DNA of 64,000 bases from Anisodus tanguticus (GCA_034509755.1 CM067552.1:23931821-23995820), one strand, 5' to 3'; positions 9,882 through 21,926 are shown, numbered from the stretch's first letter. Notes: generated by a model from the letters alone, not told the origin. Program-made: numbers and translations.

Positions 9882-10599
9882 GTATGCTTCCCCTTAGTTA
9901 ATCCAAGATTAGGCTAAGTTGGACTTATGCCAGTTATTCCTGTATTAAATTGCAGCCTTACAATTATTTGAAGTTTCATGTTGCAACTTGTATGTAATTC
10001 TCTTTACAAATCAATTGAAGCTCTCTCACCTTTTCTAGTTTTCTCCCATTGGCCTTTTCATTTTCTTGATTTTTGTACGTGTAAGTTAACACTTCTTCCC
10101 CCCTGATATTGAGTGAACCAAGGAAGTCACTCTGTATACATAAAGAAAATGCTTAAAATGTGTTTTTTACTAGTTAATGAAAAGGAGATTACCAATCAAA
10201 AATTAAAGCTTGAGGAAATGAGAACCTTAGAATGTTATTTTACGTACTTCTTGGTCGTTGTAGTTTGTATAGTTGTGGATTAAATACGATCATCGAGGGA
10301 GCCAATAATTCCTAATTTACTGAATAGTAGATCTTTGTTGTTCTCAATCATTACTAGAAGGCCAGCAGATTTTGATCTTTTTCTTTTAGTACTCGTAAAA
10401 ATATAATCAATTTATCAAAAAATTACACGCTAATATTTAATTTAGAAATTATCCCCCCTTTTTATGAGAAAGAAAAAAGCAATATTTGTGTTAATTGATA
10501 AAAATTGTTTATTGAGCAAATACTTATTTGCAATTATGAAGTTTATTTAAGGTTTATCTAATTAAGAAATATTTAAAGAGTATTAAAATTTACAAAACT
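9882..10599. other. AT-rich non-coding DNA
   Basis: A putative splice donor at the start, then AT-rich sequence with no open frame of note and no repeat pairing that I could see. It probably includes intron sequence of the host gene and then the edge of the degenerate gypsy region. Confidence 0.4.
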
Positions 10600-11880
10600 C
10601 TAATTTAAATAAAAAATTACATTAGACTTTTTTATGTCAACTTTAAGACAACCGGGTCTCTTTGATTGTAGTATTTTTGTGGTACAATCAAATCTTTTTG
10701 TCGCCCAAGAATATGCTCCAAAGTATCTTACCTCTCTCTTGATGGTGTTCCACAAATAAATAAAAAATGTTAGTAAACTCATTAAAAGAAGTATGTTCAC
10801 ATTTACACCCATAGATATTTGGCAATGCTTCAAATGAATCATGTTTATGTTTATTTTAGAAACATTCACATATTCTACCTAAATTTTTCCTCAAAAGTAG
10901 AAGTAGAGCAAGTAAAGAAATTGACACTAAAACTAGCATCCATCAATTTACTACTAATATTACTAGTGCCTCCCTCATTCTTTAAACAATGTTTAGTATT
11001 TAGAGGACCTTTCAACACAAGATGTGCTTTCAACAAACATATTTGGAGTTATCTTGCTAATATCCATATAATTAGCACCCTCAAACAAGCCACGACAATC
11101 ATTTTTACAAGTCATGCACCCTTTAAATTTTGGATCATCACTTTCATCAAGTGCACACAACTCAACAACGAATGACTCATTCAATTGGACTTCATCAATA
11201 GTGTTCACACTTTTAAATTCAATTTCCGAATTATGATCAATGTAAACCACATAAAATATCAAGACAACTCAATGAATGACTCACATTATCAACACAAAAT
11301 TCACCTTCTTGAATATTTTTATCAAATAAAGAATTGTCAAATATTTTAAAATTTTGATATTCTCTAGGCTCAAAAAGAATATCATCACACTTTTCATGCT
11401 CCATTTCAAGATTACTACCACAAAACATATTCATGTCCTTATAAAAATAAGAATTGTAACAATCAAATTCACTTGCAAAAGACATTCATCATCAATCAGA
11501 TTTTTAGTATTTCTTGTAGCTAAAGAAGAAATAAATTCATCTTCATCACAAGAATTCAAGAGAACACTTTGTATCGCATGTTTTTGCATAATTGACATAA
11601 CACTAGCTTGAAATCTTTTAAGCTCACGATCAATAACAATTTTAGCTCCACTATCATATTAAACTAGTGTACAGTTACCACCCATTTGCATATTAACACA
11701 GTAAAGAATCATCAACCTCACTAAAAGAGATAGTCTAACATTCACACTCAAGTCACTAGCAAGTTCATTTAAAATAACTAGAGAGTTAGGATTAGCATTT
11801 TTACCTTGATAAGCACTTAAAGGTCCTTCTTTACCCTGGTTTTTCAAAATTAAGCTCACTTGAAGAAGTAGTTTCAATTT
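10600..11880 (-). pseudogene. Unrecognised open fragments in a degenerate gypsy element
   Basis: Four short minus-strand frames (11,659-11,877; 11,237-11,485; 10,993-11,262; 10,600-10,869) follow one another in different frames. They look like pieces of one acidic, cysteine-containing protein, for example EFCVDNVSHSLSCLDILCGL and VELCALDESDDPKFKGCMTC. The last carries the phrase YFGAYSWATKRFDCTTKILQ. I recognise no retroviral domain in them. Their position downstream of a gag/protease-like fragment suggests an accessory or captured ORF of a gypsy derivative, now broken by frameshifts. Confidence 0.35.
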
Positions 11881-12409
11881 TACTTGCTTCTTTTAATTCA
11901 TGAATTTCTTTCCATGCCGAGTCTTCATTTTTGTGCCCTTCCTCAAAAATACCTACAAAAGAAGTGAAAACACTAGAAGAACAAGAATTCAAAAGGTTAA
12001 ATTAGAATAAAAAAATGTTCCGCTCACACTCTCTTGTATGTTTCTTGTCTCATCTTCTTCCGTATCACTTGACACTCCCATTTTTCAACTCTCTTTTCTT
12101 TTGTGCTTGTAGCCACTCCCTCACTTCATTAAAAATATCCTCTCCTTTTTCCTCTCTTGAGTTGCCACTATTCACTCCCTTTCTTCTCTCATTCATTTCA
12201 TTAGGAGTATAATAGGCTCCCAGGATCCTTTTTGAGTCATTGGGGATGACTCTTCACTTCAAGTTTTGACTTGGCATCACTAGAAGTTCCAAAGACTCTA
12301 CTTGAATTGTTGGATTGACTTTGTACATGAAATTTCAAGTTAGTAGTCTCCACTTTCACTTTCTTGACCTCATTATTTGTTATTGAAGATTCCTTAATGG
12401 CCATAAAAG

Positions 12410-12934
12410 TTAAGACATGCTTTTTTCCATCCCATCTACGACAACAAACTTCCTCAAACTTCTATCAAACGAAAATTTATTACTTTTGAATAAATGAGCT
12501 CCTAAACACACCAAACAGGTAGACAAAGGGTAGACATCACACCAAATTCCTCCTTGATAGCTTCCATGGTAAACAATTATTTTCACCTCTTTGTCAACCA
12601 ACCTTCCACCAAATTTATATGGTGATATATTTGTATGACAAGATATGTCCAACCACTCAACTAGAGACGGATCAATGAAGTCAGTATAACACAATTTATC
12701 TACACCTAAGGTACAATAAAATGTGCAACCACTTTCATACCCCTCAACAATGGCTTCAAATTTAGTCAAACCTCCTTTAGACTCATGCTCTCTTTTTCTT
12801 GTGGAATAACTACTATGATAACCATGGAATACTTCAGAATATCTTCTACTCGAAGTAGAATTATATGATGAACTTTCTATTTCTCCATAATCATCCAAAC
12901 CTCTGTTGTAACTCATTGAGCCTACGTAAGACAT
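12410..12934 (-). pseudogene. Gypsy gag start joined to protease C-terminus
   Basis: A 174-codon frame starting MSYVGSMSYNRG. The first 85 residues are Ser/Tyr/Arg-rich and unrecognised. From about residue 90, LVEWLDISCHTNISPYKFGG and GSYQGGIWCDVYPLSTCLVC resemble the C-terminal part of a plant Ty3/gypsy retropepsin (compare the same module near 47.7 kb in this window). The catalytic DSG-type motif and the zinc knuckle are missing, so gag appears joined to the protease tail by internal deletion. The start is supported by a non-coding leader to its right. Confidence 0.5.
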
Positions 12935-14100
12935 AATTAAGACAAGAAAAAATGGTTATTAAACATAATGGATCTCACAAGTCACTCCCTCACTTGTATC
13001 ACTCAAATAATTGCACTCAATGTTTTTCCACTCGTCTATACACTCAAAGGTCGTCAGCTTTTAGGACCACGATCAAATGATCTCACTACTCAAGCCTTTT
13101 TTACGACTCAAGGTATCCCTTAGTCTTTTCACGGTTCTACAATCCCAAATAAGTTCAAAGAAGGATTTCAAGTATTGATTCAGAATGGAGTTTATGCAAT
13201 TAACGAAGAAGGACAAAACACACTAACGAACTAGGAAACAAATAACACACAACGAAATAAAAAGAGAGAAACACAAAACAAATTGACATGAAATAAAGTA
13301 CGACACAAGAAAACTAGATTAGTACTCAACATGAACTAATATAAAGTTAATCTAGTTCTTAGAAGTCAAAGAATACCTAAAGAGTTAGAAGAAATGATGA
13401 GAGGCAAAGCTTAATATGCTAATTTTTTGGTCCAGTTTCAGTAGTATCACAAAGTGGAACTAGAGGATATCTCCACATAAGTATTAGTCAACGCCTTACT
13501 TGAGTTTGTACACAATTTTTCTACTAAAATTCAGATGGGTCAGCTTCAACCTTTGCTCAAATCATTTTTGGACTGCAAAATTGAAAGAACCAGCTTCAAA
13601 TTTTGATTGGTTTTCATGGATTTATTTATTTTTGAACAAAAATTTCTCTAAATCTGAAAATTCAAATCTAAAACTTCACTCAACAATGGTAGGTTTAAAA
13701 TTTTCAACCACTAAATCTCCAAATCAATTGTCGACTTCAAATTCCCAACGAAACAACAACTCCAAACAAGCTTCTTAGACCAAACCTTAAGCTCCATCCT
13801 CGATCTTTTTTTAAAGTGCAGAATTCCGAATCTAGCAGTTTGATTCCCTAATGTATTCACCAAAAATTACAACTCAAGAAAATTTTCAGCCGCGAACCAA
13901 GCTTTGCACAAACAAATTCTCAAACCCAATTTCTACATGCAGCTGGTCCAAATTTTGGTGCATAGACTAAAACCAAACACAAATTTCAACAACAAATTGG
14001 ACTGCGAATCGTAGTTCACACACAAATTCAGTATTTAGAAACTGTGAAATAGAAACTCGAACAACAAATTGGTATAGTGACTACTTTAGATTTTCAAATT
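12935..14100 (-). other. Gypsy leader-like and non-coding DNA
   Basis: The stretch 12,960-13,160 looks like the untranslated leader upstream of the gag start. Beyond 13,400 the DNA is AT-rich with no coding signal; a 92-codon plus-strand frame at 13,500-13,778 is Ser/Asn/Phe-rich low-complexity and not convincing. Confidence 0.4.
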
Positions 14101-15673
14101 TTTGGTGATTTTATGATATAAAAATCAATAACCTAGTTAGGGAAAGTATATTTATGTGCTAAAGACAATATGTATTAGAATAAATATACTTTATACACAT
14201 TCGTATTATTATTAATGGAGATTAATATTTTGTCATTTGCAATTATTGAATTATTAATTGATTGTTTGTAATATTCTATAATATGCATTCCTGGACGTTA
14301 CGTTGTTATTAATAGTGTGAGATATTAATATTATAACGTAACTCTTAAAATAGTCTCGACTAATGATCATCGAGAATGGGATATCGATGATATGTGATAA
14401 GTCGACATGTGGTATGTGTCACATCCTTAGAGGATGTAGTATGTCTCACCTGCTACGAGTAATGACTACTCGTGATGGACACATAGATACTTTGAAAGTA
14501 TTGGTATACCCTGCTGATATATTGTTTGTTATACTTGTCTAAAATATGATCAGCGTGTGGGAGATAGAAGTCCTTAGACTTGAGGTCAATACGCACCTTG
14601 TCTACAAAGTAATTTACTTTGATCTTGTCATAAGCTCAAATGCCTTATAGGTTGAGATACGACTTGTATTTGGTACATTACGGTGTGGATTAAAGGTGGT
14701 AGTTGAGCCAAGATTATGATTCATTCCTCGAATGTATATTCGAGAGAACATTCAGATTCTCAGTAGGTTGACTAAGTCGTTGGCCAACGCAATAGACATA
14801 TTTAGAATATGGTCTAGTTGTCAACTAATACAGATGAGATATAATGATTAAGCCATTTTGATAGACACTTGACAAATCCTAAGCTTGATTGAGTATGTCG
14901 TGAATGAAAGGATTTTATCTTACCACATAGAGGTTAAGTTTACTGGATTCGTGTAAACGTACTTCACATATTGAGTTCGTCTTGCGGTGCCGTCTACGAG
15001 TTCCGCGTAGACCTTAATTTGATTAATGTTGATATGTGAAGGCATGTAGGGTCACACTAGGTTGATTTTCCTTTCGATCTAAGGATGTATTGAGAGAGTA
15101 ATTAAATGTTCAATTTAGAATCGAGATATTTAAATGAATAATGATTATTTTAATTAAGTCAAAATTGGATTTTGGATTTAATTAAGAATGCTCAGAAAAT
15201 AAATCGAGACAGTGCAGGAATGCGTCGAGCGCCGCGGTGCCCATACCCTAGGGACGCGACGCCTCTGCCTCGATTTTTGGGCCAGGCCCAAGGTCAAACC
15301 CTAATCCGGTTTGACCTAATTTTTACCTATAAATAGTGGCATTCTCTTCATTATTCGATACACTAAATTTCAGATTATCATTCTAAGCCTTAGAGACTTA
15401 GAATCAAAACTCTCTCGAACCTCTGTCGGAATTCCTAGCTTTTCGAAAGAGAAGTACATTGAAGCTTGGAGCTTGCAGTCGAAAGGGCAACCGCGTGTCA
15501 ACCCTATAGTACATAAATATTCCAGATACTATAACCTGTAAGTATTGTGCTTTATGTTACAGGTTTGATTGTTGTATAACCATACCAGAAATGTTGTTGG
15601 GGTAAGTAAGAAACAAAATTTTAAACTTCCGTTGTGTCTTACTTATATGTTTTGAACCCAACAAAACCCAACA
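14101..15673 (+). repeat. LTR-like sequence, boundaries uncertain
   Basis: The sequence has an LTR-like promoter layout. TATAAATAG lies at 15,330-15,338. It is followed by a transcribed-looking region and ends at GAACCCAACAAAACCCAACA (15,654-15,673), a typical CA-ending LTR terminus. I could not find the matching TG start or a target duplication, so this may be a 5'-truncated solo LTR. A GC-rich box (about 15,222-15,255) is embedded in otherwise AT-rich DNA. Confidence 0.4.
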
Positions 15674-16800
15674 GATAGTGTATGTAAAAACAAACACTAA
15701 TCCAAATTCTGATACCAATTAATATAAAATTAAATATGTGGAAGATGATAAATTAAAGATAGCAAGATAAAGTAGAGATAGATTGAAGAAAGAGGGGGTA
15801 AAACACATCATTGAAGAAATCTAAAGACTCGCAATTAATAAATTGAGAACCTCTAAATTAATCATACAATTACATGTATTAGTCCAAGGGGGAGGATAAT
15901 TGAACTCATACATGAATATCCTCACAATGAGACATTCAAAAGAGAATCAATGAAGAGACAAAGGGATAAACCCACCAACTCATAAAGAGTATTAATATTC
16001 ATGAACATTATCTAAAGAAAATAATCTACATCCTATTCTATTTATACTACTAGGGTTAACTAATTAAGAAAAGACATAAATTCCCTTAATTATATCAAAA
16101 GGACCCTAAAACCTAATGTGAAACCTTTCTTGTATTGGTTCTTGATTTCCATACTCTCTTGAAATAATATAAACTCTTAATGTCATTTAGAAATCCTTCC
16201 ATGTCATGAGTTCTTTATGAGCCTACATCACTTACCTTAAATTCACCAAGAAAACTTCAATTCTCAGCTTACTTGATCACCAAGACTTCTCTCTAAAATC
16301 GTTGCAACAAGGAAGAAAATAAGCTAATGATGTTCACGGGATTCCCCACGTTGAACTTGCGTAGTTTAGCTTTCGATTTAGGTCAAGGATGTTAGGAGAC
16401 CTTTGAGAGGGTATAATAAGTGTCTTAGGGTATGGAAGAAGTGTAAAATCAAGCTACAAATCGAGATACATGATATATATATATATGGAAAAAATTCCAC
16501 CACCAAGATGTATGGTGCAAATGTACAATCGGAATATTGATGTATGGTCAGTATATTTAGACCATATATCTAGAGTAAAAACATGAAAAATACAGAAATG
16601 TTACTACCAAGATTCCAAATTGTACAATCCATACAATTATGTATGTTTCATGCCTTTGAGGTACTTTTTGAAAAGTTGTGAATTTCATCGAAACGTATTC
16701 TCTTCGATTCGTTTAACTTCTATACATCCCGATACCTCTATAAATAAGCTTTAAACTCTCATTACACTTTTGTAAGGTCTCATATCTTCTCGGGATACCG
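15674..16800. other. Non-coding DNA
   Basis: AT-rich sequence without convincing coding content. A short CTGATACCAATT at 15,709-15,720 resembles an inverted tRNA-Met PBS, but no LTR terminus abuts it. An (AT)n run lies at 16,472-16,485. Confidence 0.35.
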
Positions 16801-16890
16801 GTGTTAATCAACAGTATGACTAGACGTGAAACTATGAGGGTTTACATCTTTCGCCCCCTTAGGAACATTCGTCCTCGAATATAGGGGTAG
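16801..16890 (-). repeat. Gypsy 3' LTR edge and polypurine tract remnant
   Basis: On the minus strand the sequence reads CGAGGACGAATGTTCCTAAG, then a purine-rich GGGGGCGAAAGA and then TGTAAACCCTCATAG. This is the common junction of plant gypsy pol C-terminus, polypurine tract and 3' LTR start. Only the edge is recognisable; the rest of the LTR would run left. Confidence 0.5.
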
Positions 16891-17102
16891 CGTATCTTTA
16901 GAAGTATGACTCTCAAGGATTTTCTAAAATTTTTGGCTGAGTTTTCTATATAAATAGGATTATTCGAAACTTGTTAAACAACCTAAAATGTATATCCAAC
17001 GCCACACAACTATATATCTACTCAAAAATCAAAGGGTTAAACATAACTCACCTCAACTGTCGGAACTCTGTGATGCATCTTCCACATCTGTCTCAAGAAC
17101 AT

Positions 17103-17135
17103 TACCTATATATATATATATATATATTAGATAAG
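17103..17135. repeat. (TA)n microsatellite
   Basis: About 24 bases of alternating TA within AT-rich non-coding DNA between the gypsy remnant and the hAT element. 16,891-17,194 otherwise shows nothing recognisable. Confidence 0.9.
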
Positions 17136-17194
17136 CTCGACAGGTAGAATAGAAATAAGAAAGTTGTATCGCTAGGCCAGTTATTACAGCCATG

Positions 17195-17202
17195 CTTGCA
17201 TC
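17195..17202. repeat. 8-bp TSD CTTGCATC (left)
   Basis: Identical octamer at 18,134-18,141 on the other side of the hAT element. Confidence 0.9.
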
Positions 17203-18133
17203 TAGAGCCATCAATATGGGCTAAGTCATATGGCCGACCTAGCGCAGCCTGTGATTTGATAGGTTTGGGCTTGATTTTTTGGAGCCCATTTGAGAAAGAG
17301 GCATTTTAGCCCCGCCTGAGTAAGCTCATTGATCAGTGGGCTTGAGTGTAAATGGGTTGGGCCGGCCCGTGAGCTAAAAAATAGAAAGAAAGTGAAGATG
17401 TTAAGACAATCTTGTCACAAGCAGAATCAAATGTGCTTAATGAAGATGATGTGTTGATGTTTGATATATCATAATTGCCATGGAAGTTTCTTTGAGAAGT
17501 TCATTTTTACTTTAAATGGATGAAATATCATCATTTTCTTTTGCGTTTTATTGAGATCTATTGAAACAAAGTTAGGTTAATGTTCATATTTTGCTAGTTG
17601 TATCGCTACTCATTAACTGTTTAGTTTGCTATTAATATCTCTATTTGGTTTGACTGATATCACTTATTAATATATTAAATGTTAACAATGTCAAAAGTTA
17701 TTCAGTTTCGTAGAAGGTTTGGTCCTACAAGATCATTTTCTTCAGTTGTACCCAAAATAATTGCATAAAATGGTAGAGATTTCATACCGAAGCCATACAA
17801 TTAAATCTTTACATGAAGTCAAACTTAATAAGTATTATTAGAATCATTTTATTTGTGGATTTGATACTTGGTTAGAAAGTGATAACACCATGTAATATTG
17901 TCTTGTAAATATTTATGTTAGCATTTTAAATTAGAATTTAAATTAAAGAATTATGATTTTTTTTTTAAAAAGGTGGGCTGGCCTGGCTAGGCCTACAGCC
18001 CACGTAATGATAGGTTAGGCTTGATTTTTAAAGACCCATCAAAATGGTGGGCCAGCTCGGCCTGGTCCGTCAACTTTCAAAGCTCGTGTGGGCTACCCCG
18101 GATAGGCTGGGCCAACCTTTTTTGACAGCTCTA
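17203..18133. mobile_element. Non-autonomous hAT element, 931 bp
   Basis: The ends are short imperfect inverted repeats: TAGAGCCATCAATA on the left, and TAGAGCTGTCAAAA as the inverse complement of the right end. It is flanked by a perfect 8-bp duplication CTTGCATC, the length typical of hAT transposons. The subterminal regions (17,215-17,385 and 17,970-18,115) are rich in GGGCTGGCC-like motifs on a more AT-rich core, as seen in many plant hAT non-autonomous families. No transposase frame is present, so it must have been moved in trans. It sits in the Ser/Tyr/Gln-rich part of a gypsy gag remnant, whose reading resumes at 18,142. Confidence 0.88.
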
Positions 18134-18141
18134 CTTGCATC

Positions 18142-18810
18142 TGAAGGAGGGTAGTCGATACGTACTTCTTATGGTTCAGAGCAGCAGACCTCGAGTTCGT
18201 ACAGGTCATCTAGTCATGGTGGGTATTCTGGTGCCAGTTTTTCTAAGTCATTGGTAGTTACTAGAGTGTGTTATGAGGGTGGTGACCTAGATATTTCAAG
18301 AGAGATTGTCCCAAACATAGGTATAGTGGGCAGCACCAGGGATCTAGAGAAGTGAGACAGTCGGCTAGATGTGGGTCCCAGAGTTCTAGAGGTGGTTCTC
18401 GTGGTGGTAAGGGTGCTTAGTCTAGCTGAGGTGGTGGACGTGGAGGTACTTAGACGTTGGGTGATCGTGCTCATTTCTATGCTTTCCCAGGAAAACCCTA
18501 GGCAGAGGCCTTTCGTCTTCATAGGGTTCCTATTTCTATCATCTTAGATCGGGATACTCAGTTTACTTCGCATTTCTGGCGGACTTTGCAGAGAGAGTTG
18601 GGTACTCGCTTGGATCTCAATACAACTTTTCACCCTTAGATGGGTGCTCACATTTCTAGCGGACTTTGCAGAAAGAGTTGGGTACCGACGGTCAGTCCAA
18701 GTGGACTATTCAGGTATTGGAGGACATGTTACGAGCCTCTGTGATTGATTTTGGTGGTCATTATGACTAGTTCTTACCTTTGGTCAGATTTGTTTTAGCA
18801 AAATAACTTT
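18142..18810 (+). pseudogene. Gypsy gag C-terminus joined to integrase
   Basis: The DNA reads, with stops and frame changes, as the end of a chromovirus-like Gag: a Ser/Tyr-rich stretch, a zinc knuckle that keeps CYE.GD but lost later Cys/His, and Arg/Gly-rich repeats around 18,350-18,450. After 18,520 it switches directly to integrase: VPISIILDRDTQFTSHFWRT, then ELGTRLDLNTTFHP and a QVLEDMLRAS stretch. The second half matches 36,660-36,870 of this window. Protease, RT and RNase H are missing. A partial internal repeat (GCGGACTTTGCAGA at 18,580 and 18,660) shows further rearrangement. Confidence 0.75.
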
Positions 18811-19058
18811 TCTCGAACCTAGAGCAGCCAAAAAGGGGATTTTTGAAGATTGAGAGTAAATTCTTCATTTGAGGAAAGGTTTCTATCCTTAGTGATTAGA
18901 TTTCATCATTGGAGTTTAATTTGATTATAGAAACCATTTTTGATTTGTGGGAAATTCTAGGGTTTATGATTTAGAGCTTTTCTTAAATTTCTCAACTGAG
19001 GATCCAAATGAGCTTAGATTTATAATTAACTTAAGTATATGATTACCTAGTATGTGTT
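18811..19058 (+). repeat. Gypsy LTR fragment (left of the Ogre-like insertion)
   Basis: AT-rich, non-coding, with phrases such as GGGAAATTCTAGGGTTTATG that resemble the LTR interior at 40,440-40,620. It is cut at 19,058 where homology to the Ogre-like LTR begins. The corresponding right-hand part is probably 30,550-31,690. Confidence 0.4.
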
Positions 19059-21923
19059 CTCAATTCTGTTTGTCTCACAAATGCCTACTAAACTGATTAC
19101 ACACTTTCCTTATCTATTAAAGTATTAAAATGTATCCATGATAGCATGTAATATCTTTTAAGCTATGTTATGAGACATGCCTTGTCTTTCAAATCATTTG
19201 GACAGTACATGTGCTAGTATATTGCATTTACTTAGCCGGCTTATATCATGTTTGTCATACACTTTATTTGTAATCATCTTCCGTATGAATATGTATAGGA
19301 TAGTTTGAAATACATACTTTCCTAGGGGATGAGTAAAAAATATATGGATGGTACCCCCTTTTGTTTGTCTGAGTTTTCTTCCAGTTTTGTCATTCCCTCT
19401 GGTTGTGAGTTGTTGACTGTTAAGATGGGCTTCATTAGTTAGATGGGGAATTTGTTCTTCATAACTCCTTTGTCTGGCATATTACTATGTTTTAATTGAT
19501 AATCTTTAGTAAGATGAGTTTTCAGACCCTCAGCTCCAATGATAATTCTTGTGTTCTTTTTTATTCATGATTTCTGGTGCTCCGAGATACATTGTGAATC
19601 TGGTTGGTCACTTGATTATTCATAGGGGATTGATCCTGTCATTGTCTTAATACATTAGCCTAACTTGGACTGGTCATGACAATTGTTAAATGTCTTACAT
19701 TTTATTTGTCCTTATTTGTTAAAATATTCTCTTCTAGATATTCATTATTTGCCTTGTTTTTCTTGGCATGAGGAAAATACAAACCTCAAATGATATTTGT
19801 GCATTTTGGGATAACTATTGCTAACTGGAGAAATTGATTGGAGCTGCCACAATTGGGAGCTACTGATTTCATAAAGTTGGTTATTACTACATCTTCAGTT
19901 ACTATTATGGGATGGTTCCTACATCTGCTTCTTCGTCATATGCAAATGGCTGCTGCCTTTCGGGAGCCGAAAAATGCTACACTTTGTGATAGATATACCT
20001 GCTTTCCTGCTGCTATTTCTCGTCACTTTGCTTTGTTATATGTTGCTTTGCACGCAAATTTGGGTGAATTATTTGCTGTGATTTTTCGGCCAAACTACTG
20101 TTGGTTTCTTGGCTGAAACTATTACTTTAAGACTGTTTCGGAAAGCTGCAATATTTCTGAAAAATCTATTGATTCGAATAGAATACTACACTTAGGCCGA
20201 TGAAATTGAATTTGAGGCTGCATCCCTTCGGAAAATGCCTCTCGATTTCGGTTTTACTGTTTTGGCATTATTTTACTGATTTAAATAAATACCACCATGG
20301 CCGATGAAATTGAATTCGAGGCCGCGCTTTTTTTCATTTCTCTGTTTTCAGTTTACTGTTTTAAACATCCGTGCAACGGATATCTTACTGTTTTACTGTT
20401 TTGAACCAAATACCGCATTTAGGCCAATGGAATTGAATTCGAGACCGCACCTTTCGGGCATTACTTTCCTGTTTCAGTCCACTGTTTTGGCATTTAAATA
20501 TCCGTGCAACGGATATTTACTATTTTACTATTTTACTGTTTTACTGTTTTAAACTAAACATTGCATCTTTTCGGAAATTGTCTCTCTGTTTTTTCTGCTT
20601 ACTGCTTACTGCTTACTTCTTATTGCTTTGATTTAATTTAATTTTGCTGATTTGAACACGATACTACATTGGCCGATGAAAAATATCCGTTGATTTTGAG
20701 GCCTCCACAGTTGTAAAGACGGAGAATATAACTTCTGGGCTAGGATGAGACTTAAACCTTTTTATTTCATCCGAGAGATCAACATGTTTAGTAGGCGAGG
20801 CGACTAAAATAACCAACAAGTTATATGTTCGCAGCCACGACGTGATTATAATGATCATTTCTTTTTCGTCCGAGAGACCAACACGTTTAGTAGGCGAGGC
20901 AATCAAAATAACCACTGAATCATACGTTTGCAGCCACGACGTGATTGGAATGGTCTTTTCAAAATTTAAGTTTGAGCCCTCCGTGATCAAAACATTCATT
21001 GTTTTGGATACGGATCCGAAGTTATTTGTATTTAACGGTTTCTAACCGTTTGTTCTTGACAACTTGCAGGGTACAAAGTAAATAAAGGCAGATATTCCTC
21101 GGAGTTTATTTATTTTATTTACTTTCTTTAATTCAGCTTTTACCCCGCTCTGTATTGTAACATTATTTATCGCACTTATGTAACTATTGAAATGCTTAGA
21201 ATAGGCAAACTTAGAATTAATTCATAGGGTAGTTTAAGACTTGAAACCCGTCGCTGGCTTATTTACTAGTAGGCTCGGTTAATTCAAACTTAGAAACCCT
21301 CCGCTAGTTATTTATTTTTAGGCTCGTCATGCATATTCAAAATTTTCAAAACAAGTTTTGGTCATCTTTTTCGCTTTATTAATCTTACAAATAAGTTTTT
21401 ATCCTTTTTCCAATTTGCAAAATCAATGATTTCCAAAAAGTTTACTTCTTTGACATTATAAATTATTCGTTTTTTCTCCTTACTATTAATTGTTACAAAT
21501 GCATATTTTCTCAACTTTACATGTATTTTTCTTTAATATCATACAAATGCGTACTTGTACGAAATGCATTCTTTACGCAATATTTGCAAAACATCTTTTC
21601 AACTTTATATACTTTTAAACATGCATTTTTTCTTAGCAATAATTAACCTGAGTTTGACCGGATAACCGCAAGTTAGCGGATCTTAAAGGATGCCTAACCC
21701 TTTCCCTTTAGGATAATAAAGAACCCTTACCTAGAATCTCACTAGTTTCGCAGACCTTAAAATTGGAGTTATTTTGCAGCATTAATAGTCAACATTTTGG
21801 TACCCTAATTCACCTTAGAATAATTAGGTGGCGACTCCTTAAACCGATGACCCAGGAATCACCGGATATGTTTGTGCTCCGCTTTGACATCTCGCGGGGT
21901 CGAAGTTAAAAACGGGCGCGACA
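19059..21923 (+). repeat. Ogre-like left LTR, 5'-truncated
   Basis: Aligns base for base, with scattered substitutions and small indels, to 27,704-30,549. Homology starts at CTCAATTCTGTTTGTCTCAC and ends at CGGGCGCGACA. It contains a degenerate repeat region (about 20,190-20,690, phrases CCGATGAAATTGAATTCGAG) and two copies of a roughly 99-bp unit at 20,758-20,955 (GAGACCAACACGTTTAGTAG and variant). Open frames inside (19,838-20,116; 20,304-20,552; 20,664-20,999) recur in the other LTR with different stops and are not genes. Confidence 0.88.
20367..20518. repeat. Two hairpin palindromes in the Ogre-like LTR
   Basis: ATCCGTGCAACGGAT at 20,367-20,381, and an extended form at 20,496-20,518 with a perfect 10-bp stem and GCA loop. 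Both are conserved in the right LTR (29,015-29,029 and 29,144-29,166). Confidence 0.85.
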
Positions 21924-21926
21924 GCA

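Noticed and set aside
15709..15720. CTGATACCAATT as an inverted tRNA-Met PBS
   Set aside because: The neighbouring bases do not end in an LTR terminus and no LTR pair was found, so a lone 9-base match is not enough.
17203..18133. hAT element as a MITE of the Mutator or Tc1 type
   Set aside because: The duplication is 8 bp, not 9-11 bp or TA, and the terminal repeats are very short, which fits hAT best.
19838..20999. Frames in the Ogre-like left LTR as genes (also 28,485-29,672 in the right LTR)
   Set aside because: They lie wholly inside LTRs, change length between the two copies through substitutions and indels, and show no domain.
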